Assembly (NCBI GenBank): GCA_002409595.1
Contig: DHNQ01000002.1
Span: 52,890-116,889, forward strand
DNA: 64,000 nucleotides
Direction of reading: 5' to 3'
From: Dysgonomonas sp. UBA5412
GTDB lineage: Bacteria; Bacteroidota; Bacteroidia; Bacteroidales; Dysgonomonadaceae
Part shown: positions 38,044-49,898 of the stretch, piece by piece
How the letters are laid out: each line of letters opens with the position of its first letter
Position numbering within the stretch: position 1 is the stretch's first letter
The notes under the pieces: model-generated
Told to the model about the DNA's origin: nothing
The model's input: only the letters and a program-made list of their open reading frames with translations
Databases searched by the model: none
Position numbers and translations under genes: made by a program

Positions 38044-40052
38044 TTTATGGTATTTATTACAGCCCTGTTTATCTCAATATTATATTTATTCCTCAAACTA
38101 TTTGTCCATTCTCTGTCTAGATATTCTTGATAATCTTTTTCAATAGCATTTCTCACATCTGTAAAATCTTCCGGCGTATTTATTTCTTTTCCTGTTACAA
38201 AGAAGAAAGGATAACCCTTGTAGGGTTGAGGTGTTTTTGCTCCGAATATTTTATTATCTACATATGGATTCTCGCCTTTACTCCATACCCCGCGTTCCAT
38301 CTTTACAACGATTGAGTCTTTGTTCAGGTCGTTTTTTAGTTTATCTATAGTGATATTTATGTTCTTAGTATTCTTGGCTATTTTTTCAGCTTTCTTGCAA
38401 GCCTCTTCATTTTGTGCATATACAATCAGTCCCTTGTATTTAGTACCATCTAATGAATATTTATTCTTGTTTTGATTAAAAAAGTCAGCCAATCCTTTCT
38501 CATCTTTTCGAGAGCGTGACCATATATTATTATTCTGTATTTCAGAGAACAATAAATCTTCTGAAACTGTATTTATCTTTTCTGCAAAGTCCGGGTATTT
38601 CTGCTCCAAAGTGTTGTTCTCGTAATCAGCCAATAATATACTGGTAAAACCTTCAAAGTATTCTTTCAAAATATCTGTAGATAAGCTATATGGCGATGCA
38701 TCTTCTATCTGAGATTGAATAGGTTCGTCAATATTCTTTTGACGTTCGTTCTGGCGATACGATATATATTTTGCAAATTCACTTACCGGATAGGCTCTTT
38801 GCCCATCGATATTTAATATAATATCTTGCGGATTATTTATTTGATCCAAAAAACTAGGTTCGCGCGGAGATATTTTATTTGCTATTTGTGCTAATTCATC
38901 ATATGCCTTGTCGTTTACTTTTATGTTGAAATTACTTTTAAGACGAGATCTTTTTTCATCACTCAGCTTCTGAGATTTGTCGCTTCTATATATTTTCTCC
39001 TTTAATTGTTCTCTTATTTGATCAAAACTCGGAACAGGGATTCTTTTTATCAGCCGTATAATATGGAAGCCATAATCAGACATCACCGGCTTACTTATCT
39101 CTCCCGGTTCTTTCAAGCCTAGGGCAGCCATTGTAAAATCGGATGGAAGATTAGAGTCGAGTCCTACAACACCAAAATGGCAGCTCTTTGCTTCTGTATT
39201 ATGCACGCGTATAAATGCTTCGCAGAGGTCGTCGAAACTCTCATTGCCTGATTTTATACTGTTGTATTCTCTCCATGCTACTTTGCCTACACTGTCTATC
39301 TGCTGCAGCGATGGTGGTATCTGAGTGAAATTGAAAACTACTTGTTCTATATCCGCCGATCCCATAGCCTGACGTTTGTCTAATACTTGTACTATGTGAT
39401 ACCCTCTAGCTGATCGTATAGGCATACTAACAGCCATCTTTGGAAGAGTGTACACTGCATCTTCTACATCGGCAGCCAGCATAAATGGTGAAACCCAACC
39501 GATATATCCGTTCTTGTTTTCGGTTCTTGGTAAAAATCGAGCCCCCGATCTTTCGGTGTCAAATCCGGCGTTAGAAAATCCTTTTTCCAAGATATTGGCC
39601 CTGCCTTCTATTGCTTTTTTATAAGCCGAAAGTGTATCTGATGGTAAAACAATGTCTTCTCTTTCGAAAGGAAACATAACATGGTTTATCTCCACATTTT
39701 CTAAAATTCGATTATATATATTTTTTATATACCGATCCTCATATTCTGTATTTTGAAGATATGGTGCAGCCAATCGGGCTCTGTATGTATTGTATTGTCT
39801 TATGTAAGAGGATGTAGTATCCAGATGTTGAGCCTTTGCTTCTAATACATTCAAGTTAAAGTTGATATATCCCTCAATAAAAGTGTCAATAGGTTCTTTG
39901 CTTTCTTTGCCGCCCTTATTATAAGCTTCTTCTATTTCGGATTTGTATATGGGGGTGTTATTTATTGTCAAAGCAATGGGGTTCTGCTGTTGTGCAAATA
40001 TATATGATACAGTTGTTAATGTAATTGTTAATAAAAGAAGCCTTCTAGCCAT
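38040..40052 (-). CDS. Periplasmic PpiC-type peptidyl-prolyl isomerase with tandem domains
   Basis: A 670-residue exported protein counted from the ATG at 40052, which opens a signal peptide (MARRLLLLTITLTTVSYIFAQ). The longer frame from a TTG at 40088 lies upstream of it and is unlikely. An N-terminal SurA-like part (NNTPIYKSEIEEAYNKGG) is followed by two parvulin domains (GYIGWVSPFMLAADVEDAVY with ARGYHIVQVLDKR; CHFGVVGLDSNLP with SDYGFHIIRLIKR). It is the first gene of the five-gene operon ending in mutL. Confidence 0.85.
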   Translation of the reverse strand: MARRLLLLTITLTTVSYIFAQQQNPIALTINNTPIYKSEIEEAYNKGGKESKEPIDTFIEGYINFNLNVLEAKAQHLDTTSSYIRQYNTYRARLAAPYLQNTEYEDRYIKNIYNRILENVEINHVMFPFEREDIVLPSDTLSAYKKAIEGRANILEKGFSNAGFDTERSGARFLPRTENKNGYIGWVSPFMLAADVEDAVYTLPKMAVSMPIRSARGYHIVQVLDKRQAMGSADIEQVVFNFTQIPPSLQQIDSVGKVAWREYNSIKSGNESFDDLCEAFIRVHNTEAKSCHFGVVGLDSNLPSDFTMAALGLKEPGEISKPVMSDYGFHIIRLIKRIPVPSFDQIREQLKEKIYRSDKSQKLSDEKRSRLKSNFNIKVNDKAYDELAQIANKISPREPSFLDQINNPQDIILNIDGQRAYPVSEFAKYISYRQNERQKNIDEPIQSQIEDASPYSLSTDILKEYFEGFTSILLADYENNTLEQKYPDFAEKINTVSEDLLFSEIQNNNIWSRSRKDEKGLADFFNQNKNKYSLDGTKYKGLIVYAQNEEACKKAEKIAKNTKNINITIDKLKNDLNKDSIVVKMERGVWSKGENPYVDNKIFGAKTPQPYKGYPFFFVTGKEINTPEDFTDVRNAIEKDYQEYLDREWTNSLRNKYNIEINRAVINTIK

Positions 40053-40085
40053 ATAAGTTTCAATAGTTAAAATATAAACTAACGA

Positions 40086-40093
40086 CAAAGATA
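40086..40093 (-). promoter_or_regulatory. Candidate -7 element of the PpiC-SurA-OstA-MutL operon
   Basis: TATCTTTG on the minus strand, 34 bases before the ATG at 40052. It overlaps the rejected TTG start at 40088, which supports the ATG. No -33 TTTG seen. Confidence 0.5.
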
Positions 40094-40126
40094 CAAGATT
40101 AAAAGTTTGTATTGTTTTAAAATATT

Positions 40127-40167
40127 CTAAAATAAAAACTCTGTATGTTTTTATAACACACAGAGTT
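40127..40167 (-). terminator. Rho-independent terminator after guaB
   Basis: An 11-bp stem with one G-U pair (40137-40147 with 40157-40167) and a 9-base loop; on the minus strand it is followed by TTTTTATTTT. It lies 25 bases after the guaB stop. Confidence 0.8.
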
Positions 40168-40191
40168 CTAAATATATTATGTTTTTAAGCC

Positions 40192-41688
<1,497 letters not shown>

Positions 41689-41698
41689 TTATTGCGTG

Positions 41699-41706
41699 CA
41701 AATATA
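41699..41706 (-). promoter_or_regulatory. Candidate -7 element for guaB
   Basis: TATATTTG on the minus strand, 32 bases before the guaB start, fits TAnnTTTG. No clear -33 element. Confidence 0.5.
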
Positions 41707-41781
41707 ATCATTTTTGGTGAAATTCGATTCTTGATTATATTTTTTAAATATAAAAATACATACTGAATGTGTTAAATATCA

Positions 41782-42864
41782 TCAGTCTTCTTGCCATAGA
41801 CTTTCTATTGCATTAGTTGCGTTTGTTGCAAATGTTTGCATTTTGGTAAAAGATTCTTCTCCTAGTTTCTCTTTCCCTTTTTCATTGTTAAATTCTTTTA
41901 CGGGTAGCAATTCGAAAAAGGAAGGTGTATTTACATCTTTCATCAATTTATTTACCCATACTAGTGAGTAGGAGAGGGAGTCTATTTTTACAGGGCGATC
42001 CTCTTCTTTGCTTATGTCTATTCTCACCATCATACCTCCGGTAGTATCCACCGGTTTCATACCCGATATAAGATTGCCTAAAGAATAGACAACTATATTT
42101 CTTATCTCATTTCCTTCTTTCTGTACGTCTATTGGTTGCACTACATGTGGGTGTCCTCCTATAACTAATCGGACTCCGTTTTTGATGAGAAAGTTTGCTA
42201 AATCTTCCTGAACTTTATTTTGTTTTAGTACATATTCTATTCCCCAATGCATGTTTGCTATAATGATATCTGCCTTCATCATTTTGGCAAGCTCAATGTC
42301 TTCCAGTATTTGTTTTTTGTCTATGTAATTTACAATATTAGGCTTAGTCGGCTGATAGCCGTTTGTGCCATAAGTGTAGTTTAGCATTGCTATACGTATT
42401 CCGTTCTTTATCATCATCAACGGGTAGTATATATCTCTTTTTTCTGAGTCTATAAATGTTCCAGTGTGTTTTACTTTCATCGAATCCAGTACGGAAATAG
42501 TTCTGACTAAACCTTTCTTTCCTTTATCCAGAATATGATTGTTAGCTGTTAGGAATATATCAAATCCTGCTTCTTTGAGACTAATTGCATATTCATCGGG
42601 TGCCCCAAAGTTTGGATAGCCGGTATATCTTCCTCCCGGCAAAGTTACTTCCAGATTAACAACTGCTATATCAGCTTCCTTTATTTCGCGGGCAACATAT
42701 TTGAAATAAGCTGAGTAATCATAACCATTATTAGTTCTGGCGACATCTAGCTGAGATTTATGTTGCATTGCATCTCCTGCAAATAAAAGACTTACTTTTT
42801 GTGCTTGTATTGAAAGTATTGATACGAATAATACTGTGAAGAATAAAAAAATAGATTTTGTCAT
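41782..42864 (-). CDS. CapA-family protein (PGA_cap metallophosphatase-like)
   Basis: A 360-residue exported protein with a signal peptide (IFLFFTVLFVSILSIQAQ). Conserved parts of the CapA/PGA_cap family are seen in order: FAGDAMQHKSQ, VVNLEVTLPGGRY, LTANNHILDKGKKG, ANMHWGIEY and IGGHPHVVQPID. The Asp, Asn and His residues are those of the calcineurin-like fold. Family members include the poly-gamma-glutamate export factor CapA, but many relatives are in species without that polymer, so the function is unknown. It is last in the dxs-trkA-trkH-capA gene string, 13 bases after trkH. Confidence 0.82.
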   Translation of the reverse strand: MTKSIFLFFTVLFVSILSIQAQKVSLLFAGDAMQHKSQLDVARTNNGYDYSAYFKYVAREIKEADIAVVNLEVTLPGGRYTGYPNFGAPDEYAISLKEAGFDIFLTANNHILDKGKKGLVRTISVLDSMKVKHTGTFIDSEKRDIYYPLMMIKNGIRIAMLNYTYGTNGYQPTKPNIVNYIDKKQILEDIELAKMMKADIIIANMHWGIEYVLKQNKVQEDLANFLIKNGVRLVIGGHPHVVQPIDVQKEGNEIRNIVVYSLGNLISGMKPVDTTGGMMVRIDISKEEDRPVKIDSLSYSLVWVNKLMKDVNTPSFFELLPVKEFNNEKGKEKLGEESFTKMQTFATNATNAIESLWQED

Positions 42865-42877
42865 TAATGAGAAGTGT

Positions 42878-44335
42878 TTATCGCTTCCAAAAAGCAGGCA
42901 TAAAAAGAGATAATACAGTAAATAGCTCTAAACGTCCGGTAAGCATAAGAAAACAAAGAAACCATTTTGATCCAAGAGGTACATCGTAGAAGTGTCCATT
43001 ATTGCCTATCTCGGCAAGTCCTCCTCCAACATTTCCCAAACAGGATATGGCAGCACCTAAGGAGTTTTCAAATCCCATACCCGATAAGGCTAGTATTAAG
43101 CAGCTTACAATAAGAATAGTCAGGTATAGAAATATAAATGCCAGTACCTTTGTTACTATATCAATGGATATAACCCGTCCGTTGAGGCGTATTGGCAATA
43201 TTGCATTGGGGTGTACTTGCCGTTTAAATTCATTGATTGAGTTTTTGAATAGAATGATAATTCGGACTATTTTTATTCCTCCCGATGTAGATCCAGCACA
43301 TGCTCCAAAGAGCATAAAAATTACAATCATAAATTGATAGAACGGCCCCCAATTTATATAATTAGCTGTTGTATGGCAAGTAGTTGTAAGTATGGATACT
43401 ACTTGAAATAATGAGGTGCGGAACGTTTTTTCTATATCGGTCATTTGTTCCGATGTATATAATGCAATAGCGATTGTAGCTACCGAGATTATTATAATAA
43501 CGACGTACCATTTAAATTCTTCGTTTTTTAATAATTTGTTTGGCGAACCTTGCATAAATAGATATATAAGAGGGAAGTTAATTCCGCCAATAAACATGAA
43601 TATAATAATTATATATTCTAAATAAGCAGAGTCCCAATAAGCGATACTATTCTGTTTCGTTGAGAATCCGGCTGTTGATATTGTTGTGAAGGCATGACAG
43701 ACAGAATCAAATAGGTTCATTGGTCCTACCCACAATAGTAATATCAATAGTATTGTAAGAAATCCATACACTAACCAAAGGCGTTTTGCGATCTGGGATA
43801 TACGTGGGCGAAAGCGATCGTAACCAATTCCTGTAACCTCAGTATCATATAGCACAGAAGCATTTCCTCCCATTGGAAGAATAGTCGCCACAAAGACTAC
43901 AATACCTAACCCTCCCATCCATTGGGTAATGCTTCGCCAAAATAAAAGAGCCTTAGGCATGCGCTCTACATCGGTCAGAATTGTAGCTCCGGTAGCAGTC
44001 AGTCCTGATATCGTTTCGAAATAAGCATCTGTAAAGTCAGCGATTGATCCGCTAATATAAAATGGCAGCATACCGAAAGCCGATAATATAATCCATGAAA
44101 CTGCTACCATGAAAAAACTTTCACGTTTACCTATGGGTCTTGGATAATTATCCGTTCCTATCAGACGAAGAAAAGTGCCTCCAAAGAAAGTAATTGTTGA
44201 GCTTATGAGCATTGCATCCCCGACCGCTTCTCTAAAATAGAATGCCCCCACAGTAGATACCATCATGAATAATGATTCTATGATGAGTAGGAAACCGATG
44301 GTTTTCAATACAAATCGATAGTTGAAATTGCTCAT
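42878..44335 (-). CDS. trkH: Potassium uptake channel subunit TrkH
   Basis: A 485-residue inner-membrane protein with four repeated M1-P-M2 units. Pore-loop segments include SGLTATGATILTD, TTISTAGFSTKQNS and GACAGSTSGGIKIVR. It forms the K+ pathway and needs TrkA, which is encoded just upstream (13-base gap), for gating by nucleotides. Confidence 0.93.
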   Translation of the reverse strand: MSNFNYRFVLKTIGFLLIIESLFMMVSTVGAFYFREAVGDAMLISSTITFFGGTFLRLIGTDNYPRPIGKRESFFMVAVSWIILSAFGMLPFYISGSIADFTDAYFETISGLTATGATILTDVERMPKALLFWRSITQWMGGLGIVVFVATILPMGGNASVLYDTEVTGIGYDRFRPRISQIAKRLWLVYGFLTILLILLLWVGPMNLFDSVCHAFTTISTAGFSTKQNSIAYWDSAYLEYIIIIFMFIGGINFPLIYLFMQGSPNKLLKNEEFKWYVVIIIISVATIAIALYTSEQMTDIEKTFRTSLFQVVSILTTTCHTTANYINWGPFYQFMIVIFMLFGACAGSTSGGIKIVRIIILFKNSINEFKRQVHPNAILPIRLNGRVISIDIVTKVLAFIFLYLTILIVSCLILALSGMGFENSLGAAISCLGNVGGGLAEIGNNGHFYDVPLGSKWFLCFLMLTGRLELFTVLSLFMPAFWKR

Positions 44336-44348
44336 TCTATATTATCAG

Positions 44349-45686
44349 TTAGTGAAAAAGGATTTCGGCCTCACGCAAGGTATCTTCCAAGCAAAAGACA
44401 ACTACATGATCATATGGCTCTATCATTGTTTCACCATCGATCATCATAGATTCACCATTGCGAATAAGTCCTCCTAACGTTACATTCTTTGGTAAGGTTA
44501 TTTTTTTTACTTCTTTTTTTGTAATGCGTGAATTGGGACGTGCTATAATCTCTGCCACATCTGCATTTGCAACAGTGAGAGATTTTACATTCGATACGTC
44601 TGCACTAAGCAGGAATCTATATATATTGCTAACGGTTATTAATCTCTTGTTTATTATAGTTCCTATATCCAGATTTTCAGCCATGGATATATAATCCATA
44701 TTCTCTACTTCTGCAACGGTTTTTCGCACGCCAAAACGTTTTGCTGCCATACATGCAAGGATGTTGGCTTCGGAGTTGCCGGTGACCGCAACAAAGGCAT
44801 CCATATCTTTAATTCCTTCCTGCATTAGAAATTCTGCATTTCGCCCGTCATTATGGAAAACGGTAACATTTTTTGGCAGTTTTTCCAATAGTTGATATGA
44901 CTTCTCCCTGTCCGATTCCAATAGTTTTATGTTTATGTTGTCTGGTAGATATTGGCAGGTTCGTATAGCTATACGACTACCTCCCATTATCATAATATTT
45001 TTGATCTCAAAGCTTTCTTTTCCTGTTGTTTTCGGTAAATCTTCAACATGCTCTTTTGTTGTAGTGAAGAACACAATATCTCCAGCCAAGACCTGATCTG
45101 ATCCTTTCGGGATGATGGTGATACTTTTTCGTTTGATAGCAACGATATGAAATTTTTTATCCTCGCGACTGAAATCGTACAAATATTTGTTTACCAGTTC
45201 TGAGTTTTCTCGCACTTTAACTCCGACAAGAATGATTGCCCCTCCACATAACTCTACCCATTGTCGTACCCAAGGGTGTTTCAGTGCTGACACAATCTCT
45301 TTAGCGGCTAGCATCTCCGGATATACCATCGAACCGATTCCTAACTGTTCGAAAAATCCTTTGTTCTTAGGCAATAAATATTCATAATTGTCAATACGGG
45401 CAAATGTTTTTTTTGCTCCCATATTCGCAGCTAACATACATGCTGTAATGTTGATAGACTCTTCCGGAGTAACAGCAATAAAGAGATCGGTATCTTTTAT
45501 ATTCACTTCGGTAAGGTCTTTCAACGATGTGCATGATCCCGCCATGGTTATCATTTCCAGATTACTTCCAAAGAAATTCAATTTTTCTTTATCCGGATCC
45601 ATTAAGACTATGTCTTGATTTTCAACGGATAGTAGTTTTGCCAGATGTGTTCCTACCGCTCCTGCTCCTGCTATTACGATCTTCAT
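44349..45686 (-). CDS. trkA: Trk system regulatory subunit TrkA
   Basis: A 445-residue peripheral membrane protein with two RCK units, each an NAD-binding TrkA-N domain plus a TrkA-C domain. The first Rossmann loop is VIAGAGAVGTHLAKLL at the N-terminus; the second begins MIMGGSRIAIRTCQYL at about residue 232. It gates TrkH. The duplicated architecture is the normal full-length TrkA. It starts 11 bases after dxs. Confidence 0.93.
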   Translation of the reverse strand: MKIVIAGAGAVGTHLAKLLSVENQDIVLMDPDKEKLNFFGSNLEMITMAGSCTSLKDLTEVNIKDTDLFIAVTPEESINITACMLAANMGAKKTFARIDNYEYLLPKNKGFFEQLGIGSMVYPEMLAAKEIVSALKHPWVRQWVELCGGAIILVGVKVRENSELVNKYLYDFSREDKKFHIVAIKRKSITIIPKGSDQVLAGDIVFFTTTKEHVEDLPKTTGKESFEIKNIMIMGGSRIAIRTCQYLPDNINIKLLESDREKSYQLLEKLPKNVTVFHNDGRNAEFLMQEGIKDMDAFVAVTGNSEANILACMAAKRFGVRKTVAEVENMDYISMAENLDIGTIINKRLITVSNIYRFLLSADVSNVKSLTVANADVAEIIARPNSRITKKEVKKITLPKNVTLGGLIRNGESMMIDGETMIEPYDHVVVFCLEDTLREAEILFH

Positions 45687-45697
45687 TTCTACAAATT

Positions 45698-47644
45698 CTA
45701 TTTATATGCTTTCTCCTTCAATATGGGGTGCATAACTTTAGCTTCGTTTAATGCTGTTTGTATATGCTTAGTTAGACCATTTACGTCTATTTCGCACAAT
45801 TTGGTTAACTTTTTAACAGAGCCATGAGTTACAAACTCGTCAGGTAATCCAACTCTGGTAACTTTGATATTTGTATAATTATTTTCGGCAAAGTATTCTA
45901 ATACTGCGCTACCCAGCCCTCCTTTTATTACCCCATTCTCAATAGTCATTACATGACTGAAATTTTCGGCAACTTCTTTTAATAAATCGTTATCTAATGG
46001 TTTAAGGAAGATCATATCGTAATGGGCAATTGAGAAGCCTTGTTCTTCTACAATGGCTATTGCTTCACGAGCCGCATTCCCGATAGGACCTATTGTCAAC
46101 ACAGCAAGATCTTTGCCGTCTTTCAATTTTCTCCCTTTCCCTATTTCTAAAGTCTTCATTTCACATTCCCAGTCACGAAGCTCTCCTTGACCTCTAGGAT
46201 AACGGATAACGAATGGACCTTCATTGCCATAAGTGGCTGTATACATTAGATGACGAAGATAATGTTCGTTATAAGGGGATGCAATTATAAGATTTGGGAT
46301 ACATCGCAGATAAGCTAGATCAAATGCTCCATGATGCGTAGGACCATCTTCCCCGACCAATCCGGCTCTATCGAGACACAGAATTACATGAAGTTTTTGT
46401 AGAGCAACGTCATGTATAATTTGGTCGTATGCCCTTTGCATAAATGATGAATAAATGTTGCAAAATGGAATTAAGCCTTCTTTAGCTAATCCTGCAGAAT
46501 ATGTAACAGCATGAGCTTCGGCAATACCGACATCAAAGGCTCTTTCGGGAAACTCTTTCATCATGTAAGTCATAGAGCATCCGGTTGGCATAGCAGGAGT
46601 GACTCCCACTATATTTGTATCCTTTTCTGCCAATTCTACCAATGTATGTCCAAACACATCTTGATATAGTTGCGGTTGATCTTTGGCTCGTACGACAATG
46701 CGTTCTCCGGTTTCTTTATCAAATTTTCCGGGTGCATGCCATACAGTTGCAGAAACTTCAGCAGGCCTAAATCCTTTCCCTTTTATTGTATGTATATGAA
46801 GCATCTTGGGACCTTTCAGGTCTTTAATGTTTTGTAAAACACGAATCAATCCGCGTAAATCATGTCCATCTATTGGACCGAAATATCGTATGTTAAAACC
46901 TTCGAAAAGATTTTGCTGTTTGGTAAGTAATGATTTCAAACTGTTGTTGAAGCGAAGGATAAAATTCTTACCTTTTTCTGTAATTAGATTTCCTTTCTTA
47001 AACTTTTGGTACACATCGTTGCGTACCCGGTTGTAGGTAGGAGAGGTTGTCATTTTTACCAGATAATCCCGAATGCCGCCGACGTTATCATCTATCGCCA
47101 TATCATTATCGTTCAGTATGATAAGGATGTCATTTGGCTGAGAATTTGCATTGTTAAGTGCTTCAAAGGCTAACCCGCCGGTCATTGATCCGTCTCCAAT
47201 TACAGCGACAACATGCCTGTTTTCTTTTTTCAATTCCGAAGCTACTGCCATTCCCAATGCTGCAGAAATGGAATTTGAGGCATGCCCTGCAATGAAGGCA
47301 TCGTATTCACTTTCGTTAGGATTGGGAAATCCGGCTAACCCTCCGAATTGACGATTAGTATGAAATTTATCTTTACGCCCGGTTAGTATTTTGTGACTGT
47401 ATGCTTGATGTCCTACATCCCATACTATACGATCGTAAGGTGTATTGTAAACATAATGGAGCGCAACTGTGAGCTCTACTGTTCCTAGACTCGATCCAAA
47501 ATGCCCGGGATTGTTGCACAGCTGATCTATGATAAAACTTCGCAGATCAGAACAGAGAGTTTCCAGCTCTTCCATGCTCAAATCCTTCATGTCCGAAGGG
47601 TAATTTATCTTATCTAATACTTGTATATTGTTTAGCTTGTCCAT
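45698..47644 (-). CDS. dxs: 1-deoxy-D-xylulose-5-phosphate synthase
   Basis: A 648-residue thiamine diphosphate enzyme that makes DXP from pyruvate and glyceraldehyde 3-phosphate, the first step of the non-mevalonate isoprenoid pathway. Motifs are [19 protein letters not shown] (two blocks), the ThDP/Mg site [15 protein letters not shown] with NDNDMAI, and the transketolase pyrimidine part [19 protein letters not shown]. It is first in a four-gene string with trkA-trkH-capA; the link to K+ transport is positional only. A TATATTTG -7 element lies at 47694-47701. Confidence 0.95.
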   Translation of the reverse strand: MDKLNNIQVLDKINYPSDMKDLSMEELETLCSDLRSFIIDQLCNNPGHFGSSLGTVELTVALHYVYNTPYDRIVWDVGHQAYSHKILTGRKDKFHTNRQFGGLAGFPNPNESEYDAFIAGHASNSISAALGMAVASELKKENRHVVAVIGDGSMTGGLAFEALNNANSQPNDILIILNDNDMAIDDNVGGIRDYLVKMTTSPTYNRVRNDVYQKFKKGNLITEKGKNFILRFNNSLKSLLTKQQNLFEGFNIRYFGPIDGHDLRGLIRVLQNIKDLKGPKMLHIHTIKGKGFRPAEVSATVWHAPGKFDKETGERIVVRAKDQPQLYQDVFGHTLVELAEKDTNIVGVTPAMPTGCSMTYMMKEFPERAFDVGIAEAHAVTYSAGLAKEGLIPFCNIYSSFMQRAYDQIIHDVALQKLHVILCLDRAGLVGEDGPTHHGAFDLAYLRCIPNLIIASPYNEHYLRHLMYTATYGNEGPFVIRYPRGQGELRDWECEMKTLEIGKGRKLKDGKDLAVLTIGPIGNAAREAIAIVEEQGFSIAHYDMIFLKPLDNDLLKEVAENFSHVMTIENGVIKGGLGSAVLEYFAENNYTNIKVTRVGLPDEFVTHGSVKKLTKLCEIDVNGLTKHIQTALNEAKVMHPILKEKAYK

Positions 47645-47693
47645 AATAGCTTTTTCAAATCAAAATTTGCCTTTTCAGGGCATAATAAACAAG

Positions 47694-47701
47694 CAAATAT
47701 A
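47694..47701 (-). promoter_or_regulatory. Candidate -7 element for dxs
   Basis: TATATTTG on the minus strand, 50 bases before the dxs start, fits TAnnTTTG; -33 element not clear. Confidence 0.45.
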
Positions 47702-47759
47702 TAAAACAAAAGCTATTTAATAGATGATATTTTGCTAAAAATATATGTTTAACATAGAG

Positions 47760-47794
47760 AAAGAGCCGACTGCTATCTTTGCAACCGGCTCTTT
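47760..47794 (-). terminator. Terminator after the DEAD-box helicase gene
   Basis: A 9-bp GC-containing stem (47760-47768 with 47786-47794) with a 17-base loop; the tail on the minus strand is TCTCTATG with few T, so it is weaker than others here. It lies 33 bases past the helicase stop. Confidence 0.55.
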
Positions 47795-47826
47795 TCTATA
47801 TAAAATTCTATAATATTGCTTTTCTT

Positions 47827-49638
47827 TTAAGAGAATTTGGGCTTTCTTCCCCCTTTTCTATGTCCGCTTTTTTCTGAGGAGTTCGAAGAGCGTGAAGATG
47901 ATTTGTAATCCGAATTCTTTCTTCCTCCTTTGTTTCTGTCAGATCTTTGAGAGTTGAAGTTTCCTCTTCCGCCTCTTTCTTCGGAACGACCTCCGCCTCC
48001 ACCACCTTGCGCAACTTCTACCGAAATACGGCGTCCGTTTTGTTCTTGGCGACTCATTGCTCCAATTACTTTTTGTGCATCTTTGTCAGGTACTTCGAAA
48101 AAAGAGAAATTTTGCATAATGTCTATTCGTCCGATATTTATTTTATCTGGTACGAAGTCATTAACAAGTCCCATTAATGTAGCCGGATTCACGTTGTCTG
48201 TGCGTCCAATGTTGATAAATAGGCGAGAATATCCTTTCTCTGCGTTACGGCTACCTGAGCGATCACGTTCTTTGCGACGAGGGAAGCTTTCTTCACGTGT
48301 ATACCTGTCTGATGGGCTTTCTATTTCTTGAGCTTCGCGATAGTAGTCTATCAAGCGATTAAATTCAAGAGCTACTACACGTTTTATAATATCTTCTTTT
48401 TCCAGCCAATCTAATTTTCTGTATACTGCAGGCAGAATCGTAGATATTTCGTCTTCGTTTACTTTAACTTTCTCTATTCTGTCGACAAGATTAAATAATT
48501 GTTTTTCGCAAATAGCTTCTCCCGAAGGTATTACTCCTTGTTCAAATTTCTTATTTATAATCTTTTCTATTTCTCGGATTTTTCCTTTTTCCTTTACATG
48601 AACAATGGCTATTGAAGTTCCCGTTTTTCCGGCACGTCCGGTACGTCCGCTTCGGTGAGTATAAGATTCTATATCGTCCGGCAATCCGTAGTTGATAACA
48701 TGTGTTAGACTATCTACGTCAAGTCCGCGTGCAGCAACATCAGTAGCAACAAGTAGTTGCAGGTTGCGGATGCGGAATTTTTGCATCACATAGTCGCGTT
48801 GTGCCTGAGATAGATCTCCGTGCAACGAATCAGCATTATATCCATCTTGTATCAATTTGTCTGCAATTTCTTGAGTCTCACGACGGGTGCGACAAAATAT
48901 AATACCATATATATTCGGATAATAGTCAGCGACACGTTTAAGCGCCAAATATTTATCTTTGGCATGCACCATGTAATATACATGCTTCACATTGTTAGAA
49001 CCTTCGTTCTTGCGTCCGATTGTAATCTCTTTCGGATTTTGCATGTATTTTTTAGTGATCTTGGCTATTTCCTTTGGCATTGTAGCCGAGAATAGCAACA
49101 TCTTTCTTTCCGTAGGAACTTTTGATAGTATTTCATCAATGCTTTCCGTGAAGCCCATATTGAGCATTTCGTCCGCTTCGTCAAGAACTACATATTTTAC
49201 ATTGCTAAGATCTACTGTTTTGCGGTTTATAAGATCAATAAGTCGTCCCGGAGTGGCTACTATTATTTGAACCCCCCTTTTTAAAGACTTAATTTGACTC
49301 TCAATACTAGATCCTCCATATACGGGAAGAACTTTCAGTTTGTCAATGTATTTGGAATAATCAGCCAAATCTCCGGCTATTTGTAAGCATAGCTCGCGTG
49401 TTGGACTAAGTATTACTGCTTGAGGTACATTTTCTTTTACATCTACCTGTTGTAAAACAGGCAAGCCAAATGCGGCTGTTTTCCCAGTTCCTGTTTGCGC
49501 TAAAGCTATAATATCAGTAATTTCGCCTAACAGATATGGAATCACTTCTTCCTGTACGGGCATGGGACTTTCGTATCCCATCTCTTCGATCGCCTTGCGA
49601 ATATTCGCGGCAACCCCTAACTCTTCAAATGTTTTCAT
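47827..49638 (-). CDS. DEAD-box RNA helicase with DbpA-type RNA-binding domain and Gly/Arg-rich tail
   Basis: A 603-residue ATP-dependent RNA helicase. Core motifs are AQTGTGKTAAFGLP (motif I), PTRELCLQIA, DEADEMLNMGF (motif II), LFSATMP (motif III) and HRSGRTGRAGKTG (motif VI). A CsdA/DbpA-like RNA-binding domain follows (about residues 475-545; RLFINIGRTDNVNPATLMGL). The last 55 residues are a Gly, Arg and Ser-rich tail (GGGGGGRSEERGGRG) that likely binds RNA. It is closest to DeaD/CsdA, which acts in ribosome assembly and cold adaptation. The 5' leader of about 90 bases from the -7 element is long for this window. Confidence 0.92.
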   Translation of the reverse strand: MKTFEELGVAANIRKAIEEMGYESPMPVQEEVIPYLLGEITDIIALAQTGTGKTAAFGLPVLQQVDVKENVPQAVILSPTRELCLQIAGDLADYSKYIDKLKVLPVYGGSSIESQIKSLKRGVQIIVATPGRLIDLINRKTVDLSNVKYVVLDEADEMLNMGFTESIDEILSKVPTERKMLLFSATMPKEIAKITKKYMQNPKEITIGRKNEGSNNVKHVYYMVHAKDKYLALKRVADYYPNIYGIIFCRTRRETQEIADKLIQDGYNADSLHGDLSQAQRDYVMQKFRIRNLQLLVATDVAARGLDVDSLTHVINYGLPDDIESYTHRSGRTGRAGKTGTSIAIVHVKEKGKIREIEKIINKKFEQGVIPSGEAICEKQLFNLVDRIEKVKVNEDEISTILPAVYRKLDWLEKEDIIKRVVALEFNRLIDYYREAQEIESPSDRYTREESFPRRKERDRSGSRNAEKGYSRLFINIGRTDNVNPATLMGLVNDFVPDKINIGRIDIMQNFSFFEVPDKDAQKVIGAMSRQEQNGRRISVEVAQGGGGGGRSEERGGRGNFNSQRSDRNKGGRKNSDYKSSSRSSNSSEKSGHRKGGRKPKFS

Positions 49639-49738
49639 TAAAAATTTTCAAATATCTTTTGTGGTAAAATAGGCCTTTTTAGCGTACTCCCACCCCAAAA
49701 AATGATTCGACATAAGAGAGTTAGCCAATAAGGACGCG

Positions 49739-49746
49739 CAAAGATA
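49739..49746 (-). promoter_or_regulatory. Candidate -7 element for the DEAD-box helicase
   Basis: TATCTTTG on the minus strand, 100 bases before the helicase start. It shares the 260-bp divergent region with the FKBP promoter. Confidence 0.5.
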
Positions 49747-49796
49747 GTGATTAGTTTTCTAGTTTTCACAACATTTCACAATAACTTTACTTAAGT

Positions 49797-49829
49797 TTTG
49801 AAATACAAGAATAAAAAATGTTATTTTTG
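49797..49829 (+). promoter_or_regulatory. Promoter for the FKBP-type isomerase
   Basis: TTTG at 49797-49800 and TATTTTTG at 49822-49829 separated by 21 bases; the -7 element is 69 bases before the ATG at 49899. Confidence 0.55.
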
Positions 49830-49898
49830 CACTTTCTTTATACAAAACTCAGACTTGAAAACTATAAAACAGAATATCAATAAAATATAGAATATCTT

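Noticed and set aside
40053..40088. TTG start for the PpiC gene
   Set aside because: It overlaps the -7 promoter element, and the signal peptide begins at the ATG at 40052.
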